64,000 nt of DNA from Ectopseudomonas composti (GCF_900115475.1 NZ_FOWP01000015.1:39110-103109); one strand, 5' to 3'; counted from the first letter of the stretch, positions 1 to 8,490 are shown. Numbers and translations: made by a program. Notes: generated from the sequence alone by a model not told the origin.

Positions 1-3
1 AAC

Positions 4-80
4 GGACTCATAGCTCAGCTGGATAGAGTACTCGGCTACGAACCGAGCGGTCGGAGGTTCGAATCCTCCTGAGTCCGCCA
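4..80 (+). tRNA. tRNA-Arg(ACG)
   Basis: The 77-nt sequence folds as a complete cloverleaf. The acceptor stem GGACTCA/TGAGTCC pairs, G77 is the discriminator base and CCA is encoded at 78-80. The anticodon stem CTCGG/CCGAG encloses the loop CTACGAA, giving anticodon ACG at 38-40, which reads CGN arginine codons after A-to-I editing. The T-loop is the usual TTCGAAT. A strong terminator follows directly. Confidence 0.97.
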
Positions 81-85
81 TACCG

Positions 86-116
86 AAAGGGCCTGCAGCA
101 ATGCAGGCCCTTTTTC
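86..116 (+). terminator. Rho-independent terminator after tRNA-Arg
   Basis: A perfect 12-bp stem (AAAGGGCCTGCA / TGCAGGCCCTTT) with a GCAA tetraloop runs into a T-rich tail. It lies 5 nt after the tRNA CCA end. It could also act for the minus-strand DUF4124 gene that ends at 125. Confidence 0.9.
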
Positions 117-124
117 TTTGTGCG

Positions 125-623
125 TCATTTGCCTTTCACGCACCCGGCTTCGTCGAAGCTGACCTGCCGACTGCTCCCGCCTTTGCGTTTCTCGCGGTAG
201 TGATAGCGCTGCTGTCCATTGCTGCTTGTGACTCTGTCCGGCTTGCCCAGACGTGCTTTCCACGTCGGCTCGGCTCATGCCGCGGCGGACCTCCTTGCGG
301 ATGATTGCCTGGCGCCTCTCGCTGCTGCTCAACAGGTTGCCGCAGCCATCGTCCTGCTGGCCGACGATGACCAGCTCGCCACTGCTTGCCGAGGCGGTTG
401 CCGTGCGTCGGTCTGGATCCGCCAGGGGGATTGCCTTGCCGCTGCTGGGGGTGTGGTTGCGCGCATCCTGCAGATGCTGCTCCTGATCGTCGCTGCAGCC
501 GTGGCGAGTGAAGGTGACATGGCCATCTGCGCCCACGCAGCGGAACACGCTGGCGGCATAGCTGTCTGCAATAGGGTAGAGAAATGCAGCGGCCAATAGC
601 GCTGCGAAGTGCCGTCCTCGCAT
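125..623 (-). pseudogene. DUF4124-type exported protein, frameshifted
   Basis: The start at 623 encodes a signal peptide (MRGRHFAALLAAAFLYPIADSYA) followed by a DUF4124-like segment (VFRCVGADGHVTFTRHGC), then a C-terminal part containing the motif MSRADVEST. Near 246-248 the frame is lost. Reading on in the same frame gives low-quality sequence that runs into the tRNA. Moving by one base gives GKPDRVTSSNGQQRYHYRE..., ending ...FDEAGCVKGK and a stop at 125-127, a natural end for this family. Removing one G from the GGG run (coding strand) restores one frame. I therefore call one gene broken by a single-base insertion; a sequencing error is possible. Function unknown; envelope location is inferred from the signal peptide. 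Confidence 0.75.
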
Positions 624-946
624 GAATCGTCCTCCGTGACGTTTGCCTGCTTCAGGTTAGACCGTTTTTTCACCCTCGTCAGGGTGTCCTGGCGCGAGTG
701 GCTGGCGTCGCATAGCCAGGTTTTCATGCGAGATCGAAGTTTGCGACGCAAGCAATTGTTCTTGCCGCGCTTTTGTCACGTACAAAGCTGTTTTGCGGTG
801 TTATGATTCGCCGCGTCAGCCCCGCCGGGGCTTGTGGAATACCACCATGGACTTACCCAGTAGTTACTCAATACTCCCCTCGCACAATCGTGTAAGACCT
901 GATTGATCCCCTTTGGCGTGCCCGCCAACTGGGGGTGGAGCGCGCT
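624..946. other. Intergenic leader region of mgtE
   Basis: These 323 bases lie between the divergent DUF4124 gene and mgtE. I see no convincing ORF. A TATGAT hexamer near 804 could be a -10 element, but I see no good -35. A small palindrome AGCCCC-GCC-GGGGCT lies near 819-833, and a hairpin at 908-934 overlaps the mgtE ribosome-binding site (separate entry). I did not recognise a known Mg2+ riboswitch (M-box) here. Confidence 0.5.
908..935 (+). promoter_or_regulatory. Hairpin overlapping mgtE Shine-Dalgarno
   Basis: CCCC (908-911) can pair with GGGG (931-934), and TTGGCG (913-918) with CGCCAA (923-928), around a TGCC loop and a 1x2 internal loop. The 3' arm takes up the first G residues of the mgtE ribosome-binding site GGGGGTGGAG (931-940). 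The structure could limit translation initiation. The pairing is seen in the sequence; a regulatory role is inference. Confidence 0.5.
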
Positions 947-2389
947 ATGACAGAAGTAGAAGCCAAAAAGCCGCAAGAGAGCTTGCAGGATCGCCTGGCC
1001 CAGGTGATCGAGCTGCTGCATCGGCACAAACTGGTCGAAGACCTGACCCATCGTCAGGAAGGCCAGCATCACGACCGGGTCGAGAACCTAGTACATCGTC
1101 AGAATCTCGTCGAGCTGCAGCGCAAGCTCGAAGATCTGCACCCTGCGGATATCGCCCACATCCTCGAAGCCTTGCCGCTCGATGAGCGTCTGACCGTCTG
1201 GCAGTTGGTCAAGGCTGAGCGTGACGGCGACATTCTGCTGGAAGTGTCTGACGCGGTACGAGAAACCCTGATCGCCGACATGGATGATCACGAGATTCTC
1301 GCTGCTGCCAAGGATCTGGACGCCGACGAACTCGCCGACCTGGCACCGGAACTGCCGCGCGACGTCGTTCACGAACTGATGGAAACCCTCGATGCGCAGC
1401 AGCGCGAGCGTGTGCGCTCGGCCCTGTCCTATGAGGAAGATCAGGTCGGCGCGCTGATGGACTTCGAGATGGTCACCATCCGCGAGGACGTCAGCCTGGA
1501 AGTGGTACTGCGTTACTTGCGCCGCCTGAAAGAGCTGCCGGGCCATACCGACAAACTGTTCGTGGTCGATTACGACGGCGTGCTCAAGGGCGTGCTGCCG
1601 ATCAAGCGCCTGCTGGTCAACGACCCGGACAAGCAGGTTGGTGAGGTCATGGCCGACGATCCGGTGAGCTTCCACCCGGACGAGGACGGCTACGACGCGG
1701 CCCAGGCGTTCGAGCGTTACGACCTGATTTCCGCCCCGGTGGTGGACAAGAACGGCAAGCTGATCGGCCGTCTGACCATCGACGAGATGGTCGACCTGAT
1801 CCGTGAGGAAAGCGAAAGCGAAGTGCTGAACATGGCCGGTCTGCGCGAGGAAGAAGACATCTTCGCCTCGGTGTGGAAGTCGGTGCGCAACCGTTGGGCC
1901 TGGTTGGCGATCAACCTGGTCACGGCGTTCCTGGCGTCGCGGGTGATCGGCCTGTTCGAAGGTTCGATCGAGAAGCTGGTGGCGTTGGCGGCGCTGATGC
2001 CCATCGTTGCCGGTATCGGCGGTAACTCGGGTAATCAGACCATCACCATGATCGTGCGCGCCATGGCGCTGGATCAGGTCAGCACCGGCAATACCAAGCG
2101 TCTGGTACGCAAGGAACTCGGCGTATCTTTGATCAACGGCATCCTTTGGGGTGGGGTGATCGGCGCCGTCGCCTATGGGCTTTACGGCAGCTGGTCGCTA
2201 GGCGTGGTGATGACTGCGGCAATGACCCTCAACCTGTTGCTGGCGGCATTGATGGGGGTGCTGATCCCCATGACCCTGGCACGCCTGGGGCGAGATCCGG
2301 CCATGGGGGCCAGCGTGATGATCACCGCCATGACCGACAGCGGCGGCTTCTTCATCTTCCTGGGGTTGGCGTCGATCTTCCTGATGTAG
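947..2389 (+). CDS. mgtE: Magnesium transporter/channel MgtE
   Basis: 480 aa. The protein matches the MgtE family: an N-terminal acidic helical domain (about 50-155), two CBS domains (about 168-290) that sense cytoplasmic Mg2+, and a C-terminal membrane domain of about five helices (318-480) with the conserved GGNSGNQ pore-region motif near 358-364. MgtE is an inner-membrane Mg2+ channel that closes when internal Mg2+ is high. I chose ATG 947 because GGGGGTGGAG ends 6 nt before it and MTEVEAKKPQ matches my memory of the Pseudomonas N-terminus; an in-frame GTG at 935 lies inside that ribosome-binding site. In P. aeruginosa MgtE also affects type III secretion through the Gac/Rsm pathway (family knowledge). 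Monocistronic; it converges on the next gene with 6 bp between them. Confidence 0.95.
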   Translation: MTEVEAKKPQESLQDRLAQVIELLHRHKLVEDLTHRQEGQHHDRVENLVHRQNLVELQRKLEDLHPADIAHILEALPLDERLTVWQLVKAERDGDILLEVSDAVRETLIADMDDHEILAAAKDLDADELADLAPELPRDVVHELMETLDAQQRERVRSALSYEEDQVGALMDFEMVTIREDVSLEVVLRYLRRLKELPGHTDKLFVVDYDGVLKGVLPIKRLLVNDPDKQVGEVMADDPVSFHPDEDGYDAAQAFERYDLISAPVVDKNGKLIGRLTIDEMVDLIREESESEVLNMAGLREEEDIFASVWKSVRNRWAWLAINLVTAFLASRVIGLFEGSIEKLVALAALMPIVAGIGGNSGNQTITMIVRAMALDQVSTGNTKRLVRKELGVSLINGILWGGVIGAVAYGLYGSWSLGVVMTAAMTLNLLLAALMGVLIPMTLARLGRDPAMGASVMITAMTDSGGFFIFLGLASIFLM

Positions 2390-2395
2390 GTCGCT

Positions 2396-2857
2396 TCAGT
2401 TCATCAGTTCGACCAAGCGCCAGGTATCGAGAAAGGCCGTGACCCGGGTGATCCGGCCGTTTTCCAGCTGCATGTGCCAGGAATAACTGTTCTCGTAACG
2501 GCTGCCGTCCTTGGCGGTCGCCTGGCCGTTCCAGTGCACGACTACGTATGGCCCCTGCGCCACGATCTGGCGGACGGTGGGGACGATGGGTGTCGCGAGT
2601 TTGTCAGTGATGGGTTTGACCGCATCCTCCATGAACGCCTCGCGCGTACGGTAAGTCCCGGAGGACGGGCTGCTGCCGGCCACGACCCAGACGGCGTCAT
2701 CGGCCAGCAACTGGAAGATGCCGCCCTGACCTGCACGCCAGTCATCGAAGGCTTTCTGAATCAGGGCCTGATTGGCCGCGGTGTTATCACTTGCCCAGGC
2801 AGGTAGGCAGAGTGATGCGCTCAGTAGCAATGCGGCGATGATCTTTTGCATGTTCAT
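2396..2857 (-). CDS. Exported NTF2-like (SnoaL/DUF4440-type) protein
   Basis: 153 aa. An N-terminal signal peptide ends near LPAWA-S (residue 22). The mature part has the pattern of the NTF2-like/SnoaL superfamily: an N-terminal helix (ALIQKAFDDWRAG), then LLADDAVWVV and a C-terminal beta sheet with WHMQLENGRITRVTAFLDT. Such proteins are small cone-shaped folds acting as enzymes or ligand binders; the substrate cannot be read from sequence. The start has a good AAGGAAAA site. It is the distal gene of a minus-strand group with the Atu4866-like gene (26-bp gap) and the dehydrogenase upstream. Confidence 0.7.
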   Translation of the reverse strand: MNMQKIIAALLLSASLCLPAWASDNTAANQALIQKAFDDWRAGQGGIFQLLADDAVWVVAGSSPSSGTYRTREAFMEDAVKPITDKLATPIVPTVRQIVAQGPYVVVHWNGQATAKDGSRYENSYSWHMQLENGRITRVTAFLDTWRLVELMN

Positions 2858-2883
2858 AAGTTTTCCTTGGCTGATGGCTAGCG

Positions 2884-3213
2884 TTACTCGCCAGTCGGGT
2901 CGCTTCTGCGGCGCAGTACCATACCGCCGTGATAGAGCACGTCGTCGATGAATTCACCGTCGGCGGTAAAGCCGGTGTCGTCGACGTAGTCGATGTGGTT
3001 GCCGGTGATTCGGTAGCTGCCCTGGTAGGCACTTTCCCGCTTCCCACGTGCCTCGTCATAACGTCCGTTGGCCAGTAGCTCATGACGGACATGGCCATCG
3101 TCTGTTACCCACATGCCTGCGTAGGCATGGGGTTTCTGCGTTTCTGCGGTCGTCATTTCGGGCAACAGTGCGCCGCTGATCAGCAGCGCCGTCAGAGTGG
3201 TCTTTGCTGACAT
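2884..3213 (-). CDS. Atu4866-family small exported protein
   Basis: 109 aa. The N-terminus MSAKTTLTALLISGALLPEMTTA looks like a signal peptide. The rest (YAGMWVTDDGHVRHELLANG...GSYRITGNHIDYVDDTGF) fits the Atu4866 domain, a small beta-barrel of unknown function often found beside short-chain dehydrogenases. The start ATG at 3213 lies 11 bp downstream of the dehydrogenase stop, with GGAAACCAGC before it. The frame stays open upstream inside the dehydrogenase gene, but that part is antisense-like shadow. Function not known. Confidence 0.7.
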   Translation of the reverse strand: MSAKTTLTALLISGALLPEMTTAETQKPHAYAGMWVTDDGHVRHELLANGRYDEARGKRESAYQGSYRITGNHIDYVDDTGFTADGEFIDDVLYHGGMVLRRRSDPTGE

Positions 3214-3224
3214 GCTGGTTTCCT

Positions 3225-3947
3225 TCAATACGGACTGGCGGTCGGCCGCACGATCAGCTCGCTGACGTCGACGTCGTCGGGCTGTTCGACTGCATAGGCC
3301 ACGGCCCGGGCGATGGCGTCCGGTGTGATGGCGATGCGGCGGAAGGCTTTCATCGCTTCGCGTGCACTGGCGTCGGAGATGCTGTCGGCCAGTTCGGACT
3401 CGACCACGCCGGGGCAGATGGTGGTGACGCGGATGCGCTCGCTTTCCAGGCGCAGGCCTTCGGATATGGCCCAGACGGCGTACTTGGTGGCGCAGTAGAC
3501 CGCCGCCGTCGGTGATACGGCGTGGGCGCCGATGGAGGCGATGTTGATCACCTGGCCATGTCCGCGCGCCTCCATGCCCGGCAACACGGCGGCGATACCG
3601 TGCAGTACGCCGCGTACGTTGACGTCGAGCATGCGATTCCACTCATCTACCTTCAATGCATTGAGCGGCGAAAGCGGCATGACGCCTGCGTTGTTGATGA
3701 TCACGTCGACGGCGCCGTGATGCGTTTCGGCATGCTCGACGAAGGCTTGCATGTCATGCAGCTGAGTGACGTCTAGGGCGCGGCAGGACGCGTGTTGCCC
3801 CTCGGCTTGCAGGGCTTTTACCAGGGCCTGCAGGCGCTCGATGCGCCGCGCGCCGAGTACCACGTGATGACCCAGGCCAGCGAGGTGCCTGGCGATGGCT
3901 TCGCCGATGCCACTGCTGGCGCCGGTGATGAGGATGACTTTGCTCAT
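3225..3947 (-). CDS. Short-chain dehydrogenase/reductase (SDR)
   Basis: 240 aa, normal for a classical SDR. It has the nucleotide-binding motif TGASSGIG near the N-terminus, NNAG in the middle, and a catalytic Ser-Tyr-Lys set (NIASIGAHA...YCATK). An Arg pair after the second strand (GARRIERL) suggests NADP(H) preference. The substrate cannot be assigned. ATG 3947 is preferred because GGAGA precedes it by 6 nt; a start 12 nt upstream would overlap that site. First gene of a probable three-gene operon, divergent from an AraC-family regulator that likely controls it. Confidence 0.85.
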   Translation of the reverse strand: MSKVILITGASSGIGEAIARHLAGLGHHVVLGARRIERLQALVKALQAEGQHASCRALDVTQLHDMQAFVEHAETHHGAVDVIINNAGVMPLSPLNALKVDEWNRMLDVNVRGVLHGIAAVLPGMEARGHGQVINIASIGAHAVSPTAAVYCATKYAVWAISEGLRLESERIRVTTICPGVVESELADSISDASAREAMKAFRRIAITPDAIARAVAYAVEQPDDVDVSELIVRPTASPY

Positions 3948-4089
3948 GTCGGTCTCCATTGCGTTATGGAGAGGTCATGCTAGGCAGGCGCTGGCCTGCT
4001 GCTAAGTCTCGTTACTCTTTGGTTATTGCCTGTTTCTATTGAATGCTTCCTACAATGCCCGGGTCTTCATTGCGAGTCGAAAGTGGCGC

Positions 4090-5019
4090 ATGAGCATGAA
4101 TCCCGAGCAGACGAAACAGCGCATGGTCGAGCTGATGCTGCGCCTGGCGCCAGAAGAGGGGTACACGGCGGCGCAGCTCGACGGCGTCACCTTCATGCGT
4201 TCCAATCGGCCGCTTCCGGTGACCCCGGCGCTCTATGAGCCGAGCGTCGTGATCGTGATTCAGGGGCGCAAGAGCGGGCTGCATGCCGGCAATCTGTATG
4301 TCTACGATGCGCGGCACTACCTGGTGCTGGCGCTGCCCTTGCCATTCTCAATCGAAACCGAGGCCAGCGCCGAAGAGCCGATGCTGGGCCTGGCACTGCG
4401 TGTCGATCCCTTGCAGGTGGCGCAGTTGCTGATGGGGCTGGACGATCTGCCGGCGAGCGAGCCGGCGACACTTTACTCCAGCCCGATGGATGCTCGTTTG
4501 AGCGACGCCACGCTGCGCCTGCTGGAGGCATTGGCCGACCCTGACGAAGTGCGCCTGCTCGGGCCGTCGATCCTGCGTGAAATCCTCTTTCGCGTGTTGC
4601 AGGGCGAGCAGGGCAGCGGCCTGCGTGCGACTCTGGCACCGAACAGTCATTTCGGCCGCATCACGCGCGTTTTGCAGCGCATTCATAGTGACTATCAAGA
4701 ACCGTTCGACGTGCCCGCCATGGCTGAGCTCGCCAGCATGAGCGTGCCGACCTTCCATGTGCACTTCAAGGCCATGACCAGCCGCTCGCCATTGCAGTAT
4801 CTCAAGGCGATTCGCTTGCACCAGGCGCGCCTGTTGATGATCCGCAACGATATGAGTGCGATCAGTGCTGCGCAGCGTGTTGGCTATGAAAGTCCGTCGC
4901 AATTCAACCGGGAGTTCAAGCGTCTGTTCGGGCGTACGCCGGGAGATGAAGCCCACCACTTCAAACGCCTGCTGTCGCTCGCCCCGGCGGTCGATATCCG
5001 TGCTCGTGTGGCCTTCTAG
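4090..5019 (+). CDS. AraC-family transcriptional regulator
   Basis: 309 aa. The N-terminal half (about 1-190) matches the AraC-type regulator N-terminal cupin domain. The C-terminal part (about 205-300) holds two helix-turn-helix motifs (MAELASMSVPTFHVHFKAMT and SAISAAQRVGYESPSQFNREF). The pattern FNREFKRLFGRTP is typical of the family signature. I chose MSMNPEQ at 4090; an ATG at 4039 is in frame but adds an atypical N-terminus. It is transcribed away from the SDR operon, with a shared intergenic region of about 140 bp, so it is probably that operon's activator (inference). Confidence 0.88.
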   Translation: MSMNPEQTKQRMVELMLRLAPEEGYTAAQLDGVTFMRSNRPLPVTPALYEPSVVIVIQGRKSGLHAGNLYVYDARHYLVLALPLPFSIETEASAEEPMLGLALRVDPLQVAQLLMGLDDLPASEPATLYSSPMDARLSDATLRLLEALADPDEVRLLGPSILREILFRVLQGEQGSGLRATLAPNSHFGRITRVLQRIHSDYQEPFDVPAMAELASMSVPTFHVHFKAMTSRSPLQYLKAIRLHQARLLMIRNDMSAISAAQRVGYESPSQFNREFKRLFGRTPGDEAHHFKRLLSLAPAVDIRARVAF

Positions 5020-5220
5020 ATCGAGACTTGCAGAGGCGTTCTCCTCCTTTGGTAGTGAGCATGGCGCAAACACTACATAAATCGTTCATCCAGCCCTTTT
5101 GTGGTTTGCTTCAAACGCTCGTTTCAGGCTAAGGTTCGGCAGCTTTGCCTGGGCGCAGACCCCAGGCGCTCCTGATCAATAATGAACGCAGCCGTCGAGC
5201 TGCTGGCCAAAGGAGCCAAG

Positions 5221-5478
5221 ATGACCCCCAGTGAACTGCTGCTCGAGGGCGTTGAACTCATGCTGTTCGGCATGGGCTTCGTCTTTGTCTTTCTGGTGTT
5301 GCTGGTTGGCGTGGTCAGCCTCATGTCCCGCTTGATCGCGACCTTCGCGCCGCCCGTATCGATCTCTGCCGTTGCATCTCCAGTACCCAGTGCCAGGTCG
5401 GCCAGCCAAGAGCCGGATGCAGAAACGCTGGCCGCCATCCAATCCGCTATTGCCCAGTACCGCGCACGCCGCGGTTGA
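5221..5478 (+). CDS. oadG: Oxaloacetate decarboxylase gamma subunit
   Basis: 85 aa. One transmembrane helix (about 14-38, LMLFGMGFVFVFLVLLVGVVSL) is followed by a Pro/Ser/Ala-rich linker and a charged C-terminus, the OadG layout. The gamma chain anchors the biotin-carrying alpha subunit to the membrane beta subunit and binds Zn2+. ATG 5221 is preferred because AAAGGAG sits 6-9 nt before it; an upstream ATG at 5182 lacks a site. First gene of oadG-oadA-oadB, with a 23-bp gap to oadA. Confidence 0.85.
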   Translation: MTPSELLLEGVELMLFGMGFVFVFLVLLVGVVSLMSRLIATFAPPVSISAVASPVPSARSASQEPDAETLAAIQSAIAQYRARRG

Positions 5479-5501
5479 TCAGGTTCAGAGGGAGTACCTG
5501 C

Positions 5502-7280
5502 ATGACTGCCGTGAAACAAGCACTCGGAATTACCGATGTGGTGCTGCGTGACGCCCATCAATCCATTCTGGCCACGCGCGTGCGTCTGGAAGACATGCTG
5601 CCGATCGCACCGAAGCTCGATCAAGTCGGCTTCTGGTCGGTGGAGTCCTGGGGCGGCGCGACCTTCGACGCCTGCATTCGTTACCTGGGCGAAGACCCCT
5701 GGGAGCGCATCCGCGAACTGAAGAAGGCCATGCCCAATACCCGCCAGCAGATGCTGCTGCGTGGGCAGAACCTGCTGGGCTACCGTCACTACGCCGATGA
5801 CGTGGTGGAAAAGTTCGTCGAGCGTGCTGCAGTCAACGGCGTCGACGTGTTCCGCGTATTCGATGCGATGAACGACCCGCGCAACCTGGAAACCGCGCTC
5901 AAGGCCGTTAAACAGCAGGGCAAGCACGCCCAGGGCACCATCTCCTACACCACTAGCCCGGTGCATACGCTGGAAATGTGGGTCGACCTGGCCAAGCAGA
6001 TCGAAGACATGGGCGCCGACTCGGTGGCGATCAAGGACATGGCGGGAATTCTCACGCCCTATATCGCCTTCGAGCTGGTGTCGCGCCTGAAGGCCAGCCT
6101 GTCGATTCCGGTTCACATGCAGTGCCATGCCACGGCCGGGCTATCGTCGGTGGCGATCCTCAAGGCGGTGGAGGCCGGTATCGATAACGTCGACACCGCC
6201 ATTTCCTCGCTGTCGATGACCTATGGTCACTCGCCGACCGAGTCGGTGGTGGCGATGTTCCAGGGCACTGAGCGCGACACCGGGCTGAACCTGGAGCTGC
6301 TGGAAGAAATCGCCGCGTACTTCCGTGAAGTGCGCAAGAAGTACGCGAAGTTCGAAGGCAATCTCAAAGGCGTCGACTCACGCATTCTGGTCGCCCAGGT
6401 GCCGGGCGGCATGCTCACCAATATGGAAAGCCAGCTGAAAGAGCAGGGTGCCCAGGATAAGTTCGACCAGGTTCTGGCCGAGATCCCGCGTGTGCGTGAA
6501 GACCTCGGCTTCATTCCGCTGGTGACGCCGACCTCGCAGATCGTCGGTACCCAGGCGGTGATCAACGTGCTCACTGGCGAGCGTTACAAGTCGATCACCA
6601 AGGAGACTGCCGGTGTATTGAAGGGCGAGTACGGTGCAGCACCTGCTCCCTTCAATGCCGAACTGCAGGCTCGTGTACTCGACGGCAGCCAGGCCATCAC
6701 CTGCCGCCCAGCCGATCTGCTCGAAGCTGAAATGCACAAGCTGACCGCTGAGCTGAAGGGGATCGCCAAGGAGAAAGGCATCAAGTTGGCGGCCGATGAA
6801 ATCGATGACGTGCTGACCTACGCACTGTTCCCGCAGATTGGCCTGAAGTTCCTCGAGAACCGTGGCAACTCGGCTGCCTTCGAGCCCGCGCCGACCGGCA
6901 AGGAGACCGTTGCCCGCGAGCCGGGCAAGCCCGAGGTCTATACCGTCGAGGTCAATGGCAAGTCGTTCGTCGTGCAGGTGGGTGAGGGTGGCGATATCGA
7001 GGGCATCAAGCCCGTTGGTGGCGCAGCCAGTGCCGCTCAAGCTGTCGCTCCGGTGGCAAGCGGCGGTGGCGAGCCGCAGGCGGCACCGCTGGCCGGCAAT
7101 ATCTTCAAGGTGCTGGTGCAGCCAGGCAAGGCCGTAGAGGAGGGTGAGCTGGTCATCATCCTCGAGGCGATGAAGATGGAAACCGAGATCCGTGCCTTCA
7201 AGGCCGGCACTGTTGGCGCCGTCAACGTCAAGGTCGGTGATGCGGTGGCGGTGGGCGACAGCCTGCTGACCATCGGCTGA
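5502..7280 (+). CDS. oadA: Oxaloacetate decarboxylase alpha subunit (biotin protein)
   Basis: 592 aa. The carboxyltransferase TIM barrel (HMGL-like, about 10-270) starts TDVVLRDAHQS and includes the metal-site region (MQCHATAG). A conserved PYC/OadA domain follows (about 290-470). A linker rich in Ala/Pro leads to a C-terminal biotinyl domain whose EAMKMET motif gives biotin-Lys558. It transfers the carboxyl group of oxaloacetate to biotin. Paired with oadB and oadG it forms a Na+-exporting decarboxylase. Some pseudomonads use a similar protein as a pyruvate carboxylase B subunit, but the adjacent beta and gamma chains favour the Na+ pump. Confidence 0.93.
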   Translation: MTAVKQALGITDVVLRDAHQSILATRVRLEDMLPIAPKLDQVGFWSVESWGGATFDACIRYLGEDPWERIRELKKAMPNTRQQMLLRGQNLLGYRHYADDVVEKFVERAAVNGVDVFRVFDAMNDPRNLETALKAVKQQGKHAQGTISYTTSPVHTLEMWVDLAKQIEDMGADSVAIKDMAGILTPYIAFELVSRLKASLSIPVHMQCHATAGLSSVAILKAVEAGIDNVDTAISSLSMTYGHSPTESVVAMFQGTERDTGLNLELLEEIAAYFREVRKKYAKFEGNLKGVDSRILVAQVPGGMLTNMESQLKEQGAQDKFDQVLAEIPRVREDLGFIPLVTPTSQIVGTQAVINVLTGERYKSITKETAGVLKGEYGAAPAPFNAELQARVLDGSQAITCRPADLLEAEMHKLTAELKGIAKEKGIKLAADEIDDVLTYALFPQIGLKFLENRGNSAAFEPAPTGKETVAREPGKPEVYTVEVNGKSFVVQVGEGGDIEGIKPVGGAASAAQAVAPVASGGGEPQAAPLAGNIFKVLVQPGKAVEEGELVIILEAMKMETEIRAFKAGTVGAVNVKVGDAVAVGDSLLTIG

Positions 7281-7290
7281 GGAGTTCGCC

Positions 7291-8427
7291 ATGGAAAAGC
7301 TGCTTAAACTCTGGCAGAGCACCGGCCTGTATCATCTGGAGCCTGGTCAGGCGTTCATGATCGCGGTGTGCATGCTGTTGATCTACCTGGCCATCAAAAA
7401 GGGCTTCGAGCCTCTGCTGTTGATCCCCATTGGCTTCGGTGGGCTGCTGTCGAACATTCCGGTAGCCAACATGTCCGAGGGTGCCGGTTTCCTGCACCTG
7501 ATCTATGAAGTGGGCCTGCCGACCAGTATCTTCCCGCTGCTGATCTTCCTCGGTGTCGGTGCCATGACCGACTTCGGCCCGATGCTGGCCAACCCCAAGA
7601 CCTTGCTGCTCGGCGCTGCTGCGCAGTTCGGCATCTTTGGCACCTTGCTGGGCGCACTGGCGCTGACTGCGTTGGGTATCCCGGGCATGGAGTTCACCCT
7701 GAAAGAGGCTGCGTCAATCGCCATCATCGGCGGTGCTGACGGCCCGACCTCGATCTTCGTGACTTCCAAGCTGGCGCCGCATCTACTTGGCCCTATTGCA
7801 GTTGCGGCCTATGCCTATATGGCGCTGGTACCCTTGATTCAGCCACCGATCATGCGCGCCCTGACCACCAAGGAAGAGCGCGCCATCGTCATGCAGCAGT
7901 TGCGTCCGGTGGGGCAGACCGAGAAGATCATTTTTCCCATCGTGCTGTGCATGCTGATTGGCATGCTGCTGCCTGACGCGGCCCCGCTGATCGGCATGTT
8001 CGCCCTCGGCAATCTGCTGCGCGAGGCCGGCGTGGTGGAGCGACTGGCCGATACGTCGCGCAATGCGCTGATCAATATCGTCACCATCTTCCTTGGGCTG
8101 ACCGTGGGCTCGAAGCTGTCGGCCGAGGCCTTCCTGCAGCTCAAGACCCTGGGCATCCTGATGCTGGGCATGGTGGCTTTCTGTGCCGGCACGGCGGCCG
8201 GTGTGCTGATGGCCAAGCTGATGAACCTGTTCAGCAGCAACAAGGTCAATCCGTTGATTGGCTCGGCGGGGGTGTCGGCGGTGCCGATGGCGGCGCGCGT
8301 GTCGAACAAGGTCGGCCTGGAAGCCAACCCGCAGAACTTCCTGCTGATGCATGCCATGGGGCCGAACGTGGCTGGGGTGATTGGTTCGGCTGTGGCGGCG
8401 GGGGTGCTGCTCAGTTTCGTTGGCTGA
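7291..8427 (+). CDS. oadB: Oxaloacetate decarboxylase beta subunit, Na+ pump
   Basis: 378 aa, about nine to eleven membrane segments. Family marks include GAMTDFGPM with the Asp of the Na+ pathway, GGADGPTSIF, and the C-terminal NPLIGSAGVSAVP and HAMGPNVAGVIGSA. It decarboxylates carboxybiotin and moves Na+ out. GAGGAG precedes the start by about 6 nt, and the gap after oadA is 10 bp. A strong bidirectional terminator follows at 8450. Confidence 0.93.
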   Translation: MEKLLKLWQSTGLYHLEPGQAFMIAVCMLLIYLAIKKGFEPLLLIPIGFGGLLSNIPVANMSEGAGFLHLIYEVGLPTSIFPLLIFLGVGAMTDFGPMLANPKTLLLGAAAQFGIFGTLLGALALTALGIPGMEFTLKEAASIAIIGGADGPTSIFVTSKLAPHLLGPIAVAAYAYMALVPLIQPPIMRALTTKEERAIVMQQLRPVGQTEKIIFPIVLCMLIGMLLPDAAPLIGMFALGNLLREAGVVERLADTSRNALINIVTIFLGLTVGSKLSAEAFLQLKTLGILMLGMVAFCAGTAAGVLMAKLMNLFSSNKVNPLIGSAGVSAVPMAARVSNKVGLEANPQNFLLMHAMGPNVAGVIGSAVAAGVLLSFVG

Positions 8428-8449
8428 TCGAGGTCAGAATGACAGGCAA

Positions 8450-8478
8450 CAAAAAAACCGGCTCAAGGCCGGTTTTTT
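8450..8478 (+). terminator. Bidirectional terminator between oadB and amrZ
   Basis: AAAAAAACCGGC-TCAAG-GCCGGTTTTTT forms a GC stem flanked by A and T runs, so it can stop transcription from oadB (+) and from amrZ (-). Confidence 0.9.
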
Positions 8479-8490
8479 CATGGGCTCGCC

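Noticed and set aside
36..124. Continuation of the minus-strand ORF through the tRNA-Arg gene (ending EDSNLRPLGS)
   Set aside because: It is a run-on after a frameshift, and the end is simply antisense tRNA translated. Not a protein end.
624..946. M-box or other known riboswitch in the mgtE leader
   Set aside because: No recognisable M-box motifs; only the local hairpin at 908-934 is supported.
5124..6128. Long minus-strand ORF over oadG/oadA (334 aa)
   Set aside because: His/Gln-rich shadow of the strong oadA frame, with no recognisable domain or ribosome-binding site.
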